Assembly (NCBI GenBank): GCA_020060485.1
Contig: JAGVAB010000130.1
Span: 1-48,747 of the forward strand
Length of the DNA stretch: 48,747 nt
Reading direction: 5' to 3'
DNA from: Anaerolineales bacterium
GTDB taxonomy: Bacteria; Chloroflexota; Anaerolineae; Anaerolineales; Anaerolineaceae
Of the stretch, positions 8,545 to 17,154 are shown one piece after another. Below the pieces are notes generated by a model, which saw nothing but the letters and a program-made list of their open reading frames with translations, searched no databases and was not told where the DNA came from. The stretch's first letter is position 1, and every line of letters begins with the position of its first letter. A program made the translations under genes and the position numbers.

Positions 8545-9462
8545 ATGGTAAAAGTCGTTTTTATGGGATCGCCAGAATTTGCAGTGCCTGCATTGAAAAG
8601 TCTGGTTGAGCGATATGATGTAGTGGGCGTGATTGCCCAACCCGACAAGCCGGCTGGCAGAGGCAGGTTACTGACCCCGCCGCCGGTGAAAATTTTGGCA
8701 GAAGATTTAGGGCTGACGGTATTCCAGCCTGCACGATTGCGTTCCCCTGAGGCTTTTGCGCAACTGGCAGCCTGGAGGCCGGATGTGATTGTGGTGGCAG
8801 CTTATGGGCAAATCTTGAAGCAGGAAGTGTTGGAGTTGCCAAAGTTTGGCTGCCTGAACATTCACGCTTCCCTTTTGCCGCGCTGGCGTGGCGCGTCACC
8901 AATCCAGGCTGCCATTCTGCACGGGGATGAAAAAAGCGGGGTAACGATCATGTGCATGGAGGCCGGGCTGGATGCAGGGCCGATCCTGGCGCAGTGCGAA
9001 ACAGCGATTTTGGGTGATGATACTGCGCAAAGCTTATCGACCCGGCTGGCAGAACTGGGCGCGTCTCTTTTGATGGATGTCCTTCCGAATTATTTGGACG
9101 GAAAACTGGCTGCTCAGGCTCAAGATGATACTTTGGCGACTTATGCACCCATGGTTAAGAAAGAGGAAGGTGAGCTGGATTTCAATCTCTCTGGGGTTGA
9201 GTTGGAACGTCAGGTTCGGGCTTTTGATCCGTGGCCAGGGACATATATGTCCTGGGATGGCGGCTTGTTGAAGGTTCACCGGGTGCGCTATGTGGCTGCA
9301 ACAAAAACACAGCCCGGGCAGAGGGGCAAGGTTGGAAAGCTGCCAGCTGTGGCAGCAAGCGATGGCTGGCTGGTTTTTGAAGAGGTGCAGCCTTCAGGGA
9401 AAAAGATGATGCCAGGGGATGTATTTTTAAATGGCGCCCGTCAATGGCTGCAGAGTGAATAA
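8545..9462 (+). CDS. fmt: Methionyl-tRNA formyltransferase
   Basis: A 305-residue cytoplasmic enzyme that transfers a formyl group from 10-formyl-THF to Met-tRNAfMet for translation initiation. The N-terminal domain starts VVFMGSPEFAVPAL. The catalytic N105 and H107 lie in NIHASLLPRWRGASPIQ, and D143 is in GLDAGPIL. The C-terminal OB domain (about 205-305) is complete and length is normal. It is first in a likely three-gene unit with panE (15 bp gap) and a GH13 gene. def and priA, frequent neighbours of fmt, are not here. Confidence 0.95.
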   Translation: MVKVVFMGSPEFAVPALKSLVERYDVVGVIAQPDKPAGRGRLLTPPPVKILAEDLGLTVFQPARLRSPEAFAQLAAWRPDVIVVAAYGQILKQEVLELPKFGCLNIHASLLPRWRGASPIQAAILHGDEKSGVTIMCMEAGLDAGPILAQCETAILGDDTAQSLSTRLAELGASLLMDVLPNYLDGKLAAQAQDDTLATYAPMVKKEEGELDFNLSGVELERQVRAFDPWPGTYMSWDGGLLKVHRVRYVAATKTQPGQRGKVGKLPAVAASDGWLVFEEVQPSGKKMMPGDVFLNGARQWLQSE

Positions 9463-9477
9463 GGGATACTGATTGGG

Positions 9478-10533
9478 ATGCCTAGAGAATCGTTGCCTGA
9501 GATGAAATTTCTTGTGATTGGTGCTGGTGCTATTGGAACCTATATAGGCGGCAGTCTGGCGTTGGCTGGATATTCGGTTGTCTTTGTGGAACGGCCGGAT
9601 GTGGCGGAATCGTTGGCGCAGACTGGGCTGTGTTTGCATTTGAAGGGTGGTCAGCAATGTGTGCACGCGCCCCATGTTGTTTGCTCAATGGATGAAGCTT
9701 TGACTTGCGGACCATTTGATGTGGGTATTTTGGCAGTGAAGGCTTATGATACCCCGTTTTTGATCGAGATGCTGCGGCCTTATGCCGTGGCATTGCCGCC
9801 ATTCCTTTCTTTTCAAAACGGGGTTGAGAATGAGAAACTGCTGGCTGATCTGCTGGGCGAGGAGAAGGTCATATCTGGTACGTTGACCAGTGCCATAGGA
9901 CGGCGCGGGCCTGGTGAAATTGTGCTGGAGCGCCTGCGCGGGATAGGTGTTGCAGATACACATTTTCTGGCTGGGCCGTTGGTCGGTGTGCTGGACGCGG
10001 CTGGATTAGAAGCCGTGAAATATGAACGGGCTGACAGCATGAAATGGTCGAAATTGCTCACTAATTTATGGGCGAATGCCACTTCTGCGATTCTGGATAT
10101 GTCACCGGTTGAGATCTACCGCCACCCGGGTTTATGCCGTCTGGAGCTTGATATGGAGCGTGAGGCGCTGCGGGTGATGCGCGCTTTGCATATTCCAGTG
10201 TGTGATTTACCGGGGACGCCCGTCAAACTTATGGCCTGTCTGATCAAACGAATGCCGGGATTTTTGCTGGCTCCCCTTTTGCAGCCCGTGATTGGCAAGG
10301 GACGCGGGGAAAAGATGCCATCTTTTCACATTGACCTGCACAGTGGGCGTGGACAAAGCGAGGTTGGATATTTGAACGGGGCGGTGGTGCGCTTTGGTGA
10401 GCAATCCGGGGTTGAAACGCCGGTTAACCGGTTACTGACGGAAACCCTGACCGCCCTGACACAGGGCGAACTGCCGCCGGAAACCTATTCCCGGCAACCG
10501 GAGAAGCTGCTGGCACGGTTAGGCAAGGTTTGA
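9478..10533 (+). CDS. panE: 2-Dehydropantoate 2-reductase family protein
   Basis: A 351-residue NADPH-dependent ketopantoate reductase (ApbA/PanE family), which reduces 2-dehydropantoate to pantoate for CoA synthesis. The Rossmann motif GAGAIG (15-20) directly follows MKFLVI. NGVEN (about residues 115-119) and the K...N (MKWSKLLTNLWANA) catalytic region are conserved. Two starts are possible: 9478, which has a distant AAGGGA, or 9502, where the canonical family N-terminus begins. The family includes enzymes for other 2-oxoacids, so pantoate synthesis is probable rather than certain. Downstream of fmt and co-oriented. Confidence 0.85.
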   Translation: MPRESLPEMKFLVIGAGAIGTYIGGSLALAGYSVVFVERPDVAESLAQTGLCLHLKGGQQCVHAPHVVCSMDEALTCGPFDVGILAVKAYDTPFLIEMLRPYAVALPPFLSFQNGVENEKLLADLLGEEKVISGTLTSAIGRRGPGEIVLERLRGIGVADTHFLAGPLVGVLDAAGLEAVKYERADSMKWSKLLTNLWANATSAILDMSPVEIYRHPGLCRLELDMEREALRVMRALHIPVCDLPGTPVKLMACLIKRMPGFLLAPLLQPVIGKGRGEKMPSFHIDLHSGRGQSEVGYLNGAVVRFGEQSGVETPVNRLLTETLTALTQGELPPETYSRQPEKLLARLGKV

Positions 10534-10570
10534 AACAGCGGCAAAAACACAAAGGAGACCCATTAACGGT

Positions 10571-12010
10571 ATGGATCCAAGTTTAGAAGTTGGACATGCG
10601 CTTGATGTAGTGCCGGCCTGGTTGAGGGGAACAGTTTTTTACCAGATCTTTCCGGATCGTTTTGCCAATGGCGACGCCAACAATGACCCAGCCAATGTAA
10701 TGCTCTGGGACTCGCGCCCGTCGCTGAATGGTTATTTTGGCGGAGATTTGGCGGGCATTCAAAAAAGACTGGATTATCTGGTTGATCTGGGTGTGAACGC
10801 TTTGTACCTCAATCCCATCTTCCAGTCGGCTGCGCCACACCGCTACCACATCACGGATTATTACCGCATTGACCCCAAACTTGGGACGATGCAGGATTTT
10901 CTAAATCTTCTGGATGAAGTGCACCGGTGCGGGATGCGGCTGGTGCTGGATGGGGTTTTTAACCATTGTGGTCGAGGCTTCTTTGCTTTCAACGATGTGC
11001 TTGAAAACCAGGCAGAATCTCCTTACAAAGATTGGTTTCATATCAAACGTTTTCCGGTGGATGCATTTTCGCCGGGTGAGGCCGAGGATTACCTTGCCTG
11101 GTGGAACATTAAGAGTTTGCCGAAGTTCAACACCTCAAATCCGGAAGTACGGCGGTATCTTCTGGATGTTGCCCGGTATTGGATTGAACAGGGTATTGAT
11201 GGGTGGCGGCTGGATGTCCCCAATGAGATCGACGACGATGACTTTTGGGCGGCATTTCGGCAGGTGGTCCGAAATACCAATCCGGAGGCGGCGCTGATCG
11301 GGGAGATCTGGGAGATCAACCCGCGCTGGGTGGGAGACGGTCATTTTGATGGGTTGATGAATTATCCAGTGCGGGATGCGGTACTGGACTTGCTCAAGGG
11401 GCGCACAGGAGTTGTCCAGTTTGCTGATCTTCTGGATCAGGTGGTGAACGCTTATCCCTGGGAGCATACTCTGGCAATGTATAACACGCTGGGGACACAT
11501 GACACAAAACGCGTGCGCACATCCCTGGATGGTGATTTGCGGCGGGTGGGGCTGGCTTTCACCTTCCTGATCGCCTACCCTGGTGTGCCGGCGGTGTATT
11601 ACGGGGATGAGATAGGCATGGAGGGTGATAAAGACCCTGACAGCCGGCGCACTTTTCCATGGACTGAAGAGCTGTGGGATACAGATTTACGGGAATTGTT
11701 AAAGCGCCTGATTGTTGAGCGCAAGCACTCAAAAGCCCTGCAATCAGGAACTTACCAGCGGGTGTGGATGGATGAATCCCGCGGCGGCTTTGCATTTTTG
11801 AGATGCGCTGGTGAGGAGCAGGTAATGGTTATCATGAATTCTGGCGATACGCACATGACAGCGGCAATCCCTGTGGGAGCTATGGGCTGGCGGAATGGCG
11901 ACCGGGTTGAGGACATGATCCGGGGCGGCGTGGTGGAAATCCGGGGCGAGATGATGCACATTGACCTTGCGGAGTACAGCGGGGTGTGGCTTTTGCATAA
12001 AGGGAATTAA
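10571..12010 (+). CDS. GH13 alpha-amylase family glycosidase (cyclomaltodextrinase/neopullulanase-like)
   Basis: A 479-residue GH13 enzyme for alpha-1,4/1,6-glucans. The conserved regions are all present: DGVFNH (127-132), the nucleophile D215 in GWRLD, the acid/base E245 in GEIWE, and D311 in GTHDTKR. FYQIFPDRFANGD at the start and GYFGGDL near 54-60 are typical of the neopullulanase/cyclomaltodextrinase group, but the N-terminal domain that mediates dimerisation in that group is missing. There is no signal peptide, so it is intracellular. SD AAAGGAG lies somewhat far from the ATG. It follows panE by 37 bp and ends at a terminator. Exact substrate unknown. Confidence 0.9.
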   Translation: MDPSLEVGHALDVVPAWLRGTVFYQIFPDRFANGDANNDPANVMLWDSRPSLNGYFGGDLAGIQKRLDYLVDLGVNALYLNPIFQSAAPHRYHITDYYRIDPKLGTMQDFLNLLDEVHRCGMRLVLDGVFNHCGRGFFAFNDVLENQAESPYKDWFHIKRFPVDAFSPGEAEDYLAWWNIKSLPKFNTSNPEVRRYLLDVARYWIEQGIDGWRLDVPNEIDDDDFWAAFRQVVRNTNPEAALIGEIWEINPRWVGDGHFDGLMNYPVRDAVLDLLKGRTGVVQFADLLDQVVNAYPWEHTLAMYNTLGTHDTKRVRTSLDGDLRRVGLAFTFLIAYPGVPAVYYGDEIGMEGDKDPDSRRTFPWTEELWDTDLRELLKRLIVERKHSKALQSGTYQRVWMDESRGGFAFLRCAGEEQVMVIMNSGDTHMTAAIPVGAMGWRNGDRVEDMIRGGVVEIRGEMMHIDLAEYSGVWLLHKGN

Positions 12011-12038
12011 CCAGCCGCCACCAATAATTGGGAACGGT

Positions 12039-12076
12039 ACAAGCCGCCAAGAGATGAGGGCGGCTTGTGATTTTTA
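12039..12076. terminator. Bidirectional intrinsic terminator
   Basis: A 10-bp perfect stem, ACAAGCCGCC/GGCGGCTTGT, with a 10-nt loop and GATTTTT after it, between the convergent GH13 and mutS genes. Confidence 0.85.
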
Positions 12077-12105
12077 AAATAGAAACCAAAGATGTGACAA
12101 CCTGG

Positions 12106-14673
12106 TCACTGGGGAGTAAACCGCTTTCGCCATTCGTATAGCTTATTTAAGGCTTCAATTGGAGAAAGGGTGTTGATATCCAGTTTGCCGAGTTCTTCCA
12201 GCAGGGGGTTGGTCTCGGGGAAGAGGGCAAGCTGGGCAGAGGCAATCGGATTGATGTTGGTGGCTGTGCCGGAGGAGCTTTCCAATTGCTGCAGGATTTG
12301 AGAGGCGCGTTGGATGACGGGCCGTGGGATGCCGGCCAGTTGGGCAACATGGATGCCATAAGAACGGTCTGCACCGCCGGGGACGATCTTGTGCAGGAAG
12401 ACAACCTGACCGTCCGATTCGGTAACGGCCACGTTGAAATTGCGCACGCCCGGCAACAGGTCACTTAACTGGGTCAGTTCGTGGTAGTGGGTGGCAAAAA
12501 GGGTGCGCGCACGCAGCCCTGGGTGGTTGTGCACATATTCAACAGTGGCCCAGGCGATGGAGACGCCGTCATAAGTGCTGGTGCCGCGCCCGATCTCGTC
12601 CAGAATGAGAAGACTGCGTTGAGAGGCGTGGTTGAGGATGTTGGCGGTTTCGATCATTTCCACCATGAAAGTGGATTGCCCGGTGTGAATCTCGTCCTGG
12701 GCACCGATACGGGTGAAGATGCGGTCCACCAGACCGATGTTGGCTGAGGCGGCAGGTACGAAACTGCCCATCTGGGCCATGAGCACGATCAGGGCAACCT
12801 GGCGCAGGAAGGTGCTTTTACCGCTCATATTGGGACCGGTAATGATGCGCACGATCTCGCCGGGATCAAAAATGGAATCGTTGGGCACAAAACGGGTTTC
12901 ACGCAAATAATGTTCAACCACCGGGTGGCGACCGTCACGGATATCGAGTGAGGTATCATCGACCAGGGAGGGGCGAACGTAGCCGTTGGTGGCAGCGGTT
13001 TCGGCCAGGGCGGCAATGCAATCCAGCTCGGCCAGGCTGCGGGCGGTCTTGAGCAGATAGCTGCAACCAGCTGCAAGCTGGCTGCAAACATCGCGGAAAA
13101 CGCGGCTTTCAATCTCGTGCATGCGGTCTTCGGCATTCAACACCAACGTTTCATACTCCTTCATTTCAGGGGTGATGTAACGTTCGGCGTTCACCAGGGT
13201 TTGCTTGCGAATATAATCTGACGGGGCCTGTTGGCTGTTGGCGTTGGTGATCTCCAGATAGTAGCCGAAGACCTTGTTGTAGCCAACCTTGAGGTTTTTG
13301 ATGCCGGTGCGTTTGCGCTCCACGGATTCCAGATTGGCGATCCATTGACGGGCATGGCGCGAAGATTCAACAATGTTATCCAACTCGGGAGAGAAGCCGG
13401 AGCGAATAACACCAACAGTTTGGAGGGTGGCGGGCGGTTCGTCGTTGATGGCGGCTTGAATGAGGGAAAGTTCACCGCTGCAGAGGTGCAAGCCTTTCAT
13501 GATATTTTGCAAAGGAGCTTTGTTCTCTTCGAGCAGGACTTTGATCTCTGGCAAGTTTTCAAGGGTAGTACGCATAGCGATCAGATCGCGAGGCAGGGCA
13601 TTACCGGAGATGACGCGGTTGGTCAAGCGTTCCAGATCGGCCAGGCTGTCCATGACGACACGCAGTTCAGCGCGCAGAATGCCATGATCCAGAAGATAGG
13701 CAACGGCGTTCTGCCGTTCCCGGATGAGTTCCAAATCGAGCAAGGGTTTGCTGACCCATTGGCGCATCAGACGCTTGCCCATTGGTGAGACTGTGTGATC
13801 GAGTACGAACAACAAAGAACCGCGCACTTCCCCATAGCGGATGGTTTCCGTTAATTCCAGGTTTCGGCGGGTGACTGCGTCCAGAGTCATGAAGTCATTC
13901 AGGTTGTAGGTGGAGAGGGACGCAAGCAGCTTGCGGGCGGCAGGCTGGGTTTCCAGAACATATTGCAGGACGCTGCCAGCAGCACGAACGGCCAAATCCA
14001 TGTGAGCGAGACCAAAGCCGTCCAGAGTGGCCACCTGGAAGTGGGATTTCAGAGCCTGCTGGCAGCGATTCAACTCAAAATGCCAGAGCGGCCAGTGGCT
14101 GAGATGGCCGGGCAAGTCGCTGTTTAGAAGCACTTCTTCCGGCAGGAGGATCTCTGCCGGGTGCAGGCGCATGATCTCGGCGCGCACCAGCAATTCGATG
14201 TCATCCCCTCTAAGTTCTGTAGCGGCAAATTCGCCAGTGGTGATGTCGGCATAGGCAAGGCCGGCCTTGCCTTCTTCCATAAACACACTGAGCAGATAAT
14301 TGTTATGGTCACCGCGCAGCAAGCCAGGTTCATCGATGGTACCGGGAGTGACCACACGTACCACCTTGCGTTCCACCAGGCCTTTTTTGGGCACAGGGCC
14401 GACCTGTTCGCAAATGGCAACGTGATACCCTTTTTCAATCAGGCGCGCCAGATAATTCTCGGCGGCATGGTAGGGGATGCCAGCCATGGGAATGCGGTTG
14501 CCTTTGGCAACATTGCGCGAAGTGAGGACGATATCCAGTTCACGAGAGGCGATCTCGGCATCCTGGTCGAAGGTTTCGTAGAAATCGCCCAAACGGAAGA
14601 AAACGATGGAATCGGGATATTGTTTCTTGATATCAAGATATTGCTGGCGGATGGGAGTGATCTCTTCAGGCAT
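12106..14673 (-). CDS. mutS: DNA mismatch repair protein MutS
   Basis: An 855-residue mismatch sensor. The mismatch-binding F-Y-E motif (GDFYETF) lies near residues 28-34. The connector, lever and clamp follow, and the ABC-type ATPase has Walker [10 protein letters not shown] near 612-620, Walker [12 protein letters not shown], and the signature THYHEL region. The C-terminus ends shortly after the helix-turn-helix. Length and motifs are those of canonical MutS, not MutS2. mutL is not adjacent. The ATG has no Shine-Dalgarno; a good promoter ends six bases before it, so the mRNA is probably leaderless. Confidence 0.97.
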   Translation of the reverse strand: MPEEITPIRQQYLDIKKQYPDSIVFFRLGDFYETFDQDAEIASRELDIVLTSRNVAKGNRIPMAGIPYHAAENYLARLIEKGYHVAICEQVGPVPKKGLVERKVVRVVTPGTIDEPGLLRGDHNNYLLSVFMEEGKAGLAYADITTGEFAATELRGDDIELLVRAEIMRLHPAEILLPEEVLLNSDLPGHLSHWPLWHFELNRCQQALKSHFQVATLDGFGLAHMDLAVRAAGSVLQYVLETQPAARKLLASLSTYNLNDFMTLDAVTRRNLELTETIRYGEVRGSLLFVLDHTVSPMGKRLMRQWVSKPLLDLELIRERQNAVAYLLDHGILRAELRVVMDSLADLERLTNRVISGNALPRDLIAMRTTLENLPEIKVLLEENKAPLQNIMKGLHLCSGELSLIQAAINDEPPATLQTVGVIRSGFSPELDNIVESSRHARQWIANLESVERKRTGIKNLKVGYNKVFGYYLEITNANSQQAPSDYIRKQTLVNAERYITPEMKEYETLVLNAEDRMHEIESRVFRDVCSQLAAGCSYLLKTARSLAELDCIAALAETAATNGYVRPSLVDDTSLDIRDGRHPVVEHYLRETRFVPNDSIFDPGEIVRIITGPNMSGKSTFLRQVALIVLMAQMGSFVPAASANIGLVDRIFTRIGAQDEIHTGQSTFMVEMIETANILNHASQRSLLILDEIGRGTSTYDGVSIAWATVEYVHNHPGLRARTLFATHYHELTQLSDLLPGVRNFNVAVTESDGQVVFLHKIVPGGADRSYGIHVAQLAGIPRPVIQRASQILQQLESSSGTATNINPIASAQLALFPETNPLLEELGKLDINTLSPIEALNKLYEWRKRFTPQ

Positions 14674-14679
14674 GATACC

Positions 14680-14708
14680 ATTCTAAGATGAGCTGAATAA
14701 TTCGGCAA
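14680..14708 (-). promoter_or_regulatory. mutS promoter, likely leaderless transcript
   Basis: On the minus strand TTGCCG, a 17-bp spacer, TAGAAT, then six bases and the mutS ATG. With the usual 6-7 nt between -10 and +1, transcription begins at or next to the start codon. No SD exists in the interval. Confidence 0.65.
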
Positions 14709-14951
14709 GGGAAAAGCGGGATTGGGTTTGCTTGGGTGGCTGGATAATAAAAAAAGCAACTTTGTAAACACGGGCAGCTCAAGTTTCACCGGGAATACTT
14801 CGTGTAGCCATAAATAGATGGCCGACCGGTATTAATTATGGCGTTTATTGGTATGTTGCTGGTCATAAACACAGGTGATTATGCTATGATAATATTGAAA
14901 CACAACTTTGTTAATTTTTCCCCTCTTATGAGTAAACCCACAGGATGGCTC

Positions 14952-15974
14952 ATGGATACAGATATGCAAATGGAGCAAGAAGTTCATGCCGGAGATCAAG
15001 AAAATGGCGCAGTACAACAGCCGCAGGCATTGGATGGGGTGGAATTCGGAATTGGCACGTGGGCATGGGGGGATCGCCTGTATTGGGGTTTTGGCCGGGG
15101 GTATCAGGAAGCAGACATAAAGGATGCGTTTCAGTGGCTGCTCAACTGCGGAATACGATTCTTTGATACAGCTGAAGTGTATGGTCAGGGGAAGTCTGAA
15201 GAAATGCTGGGAAGGTTTATCGCTGAAACGGACCAGCCAGTGCAGGTGGCGACGAAATTCATGCCGCTGCCCTGGCGACTCTCGCGCAAGGCCTTGTTGA
15301 GGGCGCTGCGCAATAGTCTGAAACGTCTGGGGCTGACCAGCGTGGACCTGTATCAGATGCATATGCCGCTGCCACCGGTTACAGTGGAGACGTGGATGGC
15401 AGCCATGGCTGAGGCAGTGCAGGATGGTCTGGTGCGAGCTGTTGGGGTCTCGAATTATGGCTGCGTGCAGATGCAGCGGGCATATGATGCCCTGGCCAGC
15501 GAGGGGATTAACCTGGCAGCCAATCAGGTGGAATATCATCTATTAAACCGCAGCGTTGAAACGAGCGGCCTGCTCAAACTGGGGCAAGAACTGGGCGTGC
15601 GCATGATTGCCTACAGCCCATTGGCTTCCGGGGTGTTGACTGGCAAGTACACTCCTGAGAAGCCCTTGCAGGGCATGCGCGCCAATCGCTACAGTCGGGC
15701 AACACTGGCAAAAGTACAGCCGCTAATCCGGTTGATGCAAAAGATCGGGGGAGAGCACGAAGGCAAAACCCCATCCCAGGTTGCGCTGAATTGGGTGATG
15801 TGCAAAGGGATGATCCCCATCCCGGGGGTCAAGACTTTGGAGCAGGCGCAGGACAATCTGGGTGGGTTGGGCTGGAGATTGAGTGATGCAGAAGTGGCAC
15901 GGTTGGATGATGCCAGCGAGGCGGTGACTGAAAAGGTGGAAAAACGCGACTCTGTGGAGGATATTTCCGTATAG
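14952..15974 (+). CDS. Aldo/keto reductase
   Basis: A 340-residue NAD(P)H-dependent oxidoreductase with a TIM-barrel fold. The tetrad is visible: D and Y in FFDTAEVYGQG, K in ATKFMPLPW, H in YQMHMPLPP. The C-terminal IPIPGVKTLEQAQDN is a typical cofactor-binding motif. The frame is open back to 14838, but a -10-like element (TATGATAAT, 14885-14893) lies inside that extension. I place the start at 14952, preceded by CAGGATGG; the ATG at 14928 is an alternative. Substrate unknown. Divergent from mutS. Confidence 0.85.
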   Translation: MDTDMQMEQEVHAGDQENGAVQQPQALDGVEFGIGTWAWGDRLYWGFGRGYQEADIKDAFQWLLNCGIRFFDTAEVYGQGKSEEMLGRFIAETDQPVQVATKFMPLPWRLSRKALLRALRNSLKRLGLTSVDLYQMHMPLPPVTVETWMAAMAEAVQDGLVRAVGVSNYGCVQMQRAYDALASEGINLAANQVEYHLLNRSVETSGLLKLGQELGVRMIAYSPLASGVLTGKYTPEKPLQGMRANRYSRATLAKVQPLIRLMQKIGGEHEGKTPSQVALNWVMCKGMIPIPGVKTLEQAQDNLGGLGWRLSDAEVARLDDASEAVTEKVEKRDSVEDISV

Positions 15975-16010
15975 TATATTGAATATGGAGATTATCAAAA
16001 GGAGTTGACC

Positions 16011-16217
16011 ATGGAAACACAAGTAACACAACGAAACAGATTGCGCCGTTCGCGCCACGATCGGGTTTTGGCCGGGGTGTGTGGCGGTATGGCAGAATTT
16101 TTTGGCATCAGCACTTTCTGGTTCCGTTTAGGCTTTTTGATTCTGTTCCTGCCTGGCGGTTTACCAGGGGTTGTGCCTTATCTCATTCTTTGGCTTATCA
16201 TCCCAAAAGCGAGATAA
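16011..16217 (+). CDS. PspC domain small membrane protein
   Basis: A 68-residue PspC-type protein: a basic N-terminus, then VLAGVCGGMAEFFGI and one strongly hydrophobic segment (about 38-65) ending in a positively charged tail. In other bacteria PspC domains sense envelope stress; no psp genes are near, so the role here is unknown. AAGGAG six bases before the ATG at 16011 fixes this start over a TTG at 16005. It is followed by a strong terminator. Confidence 0.88.
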   Translation: METQVTQRNRLRRSRHDRVLAGVCGGMAEFFGISTFWFRLGFLILFLPGGLPGVVPYLILWLIIPKAR

Positions 16218-16237
16218 GCTAATACCTTGACAGGCGC

Positions 16238-16271
16238 AAAAGCCGGCGGCGAACAAAGCCCCGGCTTTTTT
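16238..16271 (+). terminator. Intrinsic terminator after the PspC gene
   Basis: AAAAGCCGG pairs with CCGGCTTTT across a 14-nt loop, followed by more T. Confidence 0.8.
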
Positions 16272-16345
16272 GTTGGTTCGGGGTCAGTCATTGCCCGAGT
16301 TAAAGAGGTTCTTGGGGAAGTAGTGTGATGCATAGCAGGGTTGGG

Positions 16346-16372
16346 GTTTTTGGGGCGCTCCCCGCCAAAAAC
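16346..16372. repeat. Inverted repeat in the 16218-16509 gap
   Basis: GTTTTTGG and CCAAAAAC pair around a GC-rich loop with further partial pairing (GG with CC). It lies in a 292-bp region without a gene, between a terminator and the promoter at 16447. It could be a small dispersed palindrome or a folded RNA; nothing indicates which. Confidence 0.3.
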
Positions 16373-16446
16373 ACTCCCACCCGAATGCCTTTCCACGGTA
16401 AATCCCAGGGACTCGTTAAATATGGGCCGTTATTTGCAGGCGACTT

Positions 16447-16455
16447 TGTTATAAT
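16447..16455 (+). promoter_or_regulatory. Extended -10 promoter
   Basis: TGTTATAAT, a perfect extended -10, 55 bp before the start of the hypothetical gene at 16510. No good -35 is present. Confidence 0.55.
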
Positions 16456-16509
16456 AGGAACCTGTGATCGCATTTGCGGATCAATTATTTCAGGTGATGA
16501 TGAGGATTT

Positions 16510-17073
16510 ATGGCAAAAGACAAAGAAGTACAATTTTTCCCTTTTCATGCGGTTAATGAGTTCATGCGGGATGATTACCGGTTCGAGATATTGCGCAGCA
16601 CACTGGCTGGCGCAGAAGGCTTGTCCAGAGGGACGGGCAGCAGCCTGAACCGCTTGGTAAAGCAACTGGTGAAGGTGCCCGGATTTCGCAACAGTTCCCT
16701 GGCACCCGCAGCGCTTAAGGCCAAGAATGCGGCGAGTGCTTTCGAAAAGAGCCCGGTTTTTGCTGCCGCGGTGTTAGCGGCCTGGGCGGAATTGCATGCT
16801 CAGCTTGGCAGTCAGATGTATGAGTTGCTCAACCAGCATGGGTGGAATATCCTGCCGCTGGAAGCTGATCGCACGCTCATGCCAGGCTTTCTCTTGCAAT
16901 GGCCAAAGGAAGATGATTTTGACGCCTTGTATGCTGCATTTCGTGAGACTTACCCTGAAAGCGAAGCGGGCGATGATGACCTGGGTATGATGGCGGTGTG
17001 GATCAGCGGCCGGCTGCCATATGAAATGGTGGAAATGAAGGAATTGTTTCCAGCAGACGAAAAAGCAGAATGA
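16510..17073 (+). CDS. Conserved-looking hypothetical protein
   Basis: A 187-residue soluble protein I do not recognise. It has no signal peptide or membrane segment. The middle (about 55-105) is helical and alanine-rich, and the C-terminal half is acidic, with WPKEDDFDALYAAFRETYPE and a run of aspartates. GAGGA lies just upstream of the ATG, and an extended -10 promoter is at the expected distance. Codon use looks like its neighbours, so I take it as a real gene. Convergent with murJ. Confidence 0.75.
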   Translation: MAKDKEVQFFPFHAVNEFMRDDYRFEILRSTLAGAEGLSRGTGSSLNRLVKQLVKVPGFRNSSLAPAALKAKNAASAFEKSPVFAAAVLAAWAELHAQLGSQMYELLNQHGWNILPLEADRTLMPGFLLQWPKEDDFDALYAAFRETYPESEAGDDDLGMMAVWISGRLPYEMVEMKELFPADEKAE

Positions 17074-17097
17074 GGTCAGTTTTTTAGGACAGAACTA

Positions 17098-17132
17098 GCG
17101 CCCGACTTGCCATTGTACGGCAGGCCGGGCGC
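17098..17132. terminator. Bidirectional terminator between the hypothetical gene and murJ
   Basis: GCGCCCG pairs with CGGGCGC and an inner GCC/GGC extension continues the stem. A run of T lies on the minus-strand side (17079-17085 read in reverse as A on the plus-strand complement is weak), so it mainly reads as the end of the his-murJ operon. Confidence 0.65.
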
Positions 17133-17154
17133 TTTGCAATTGTGACCTGCGTTT

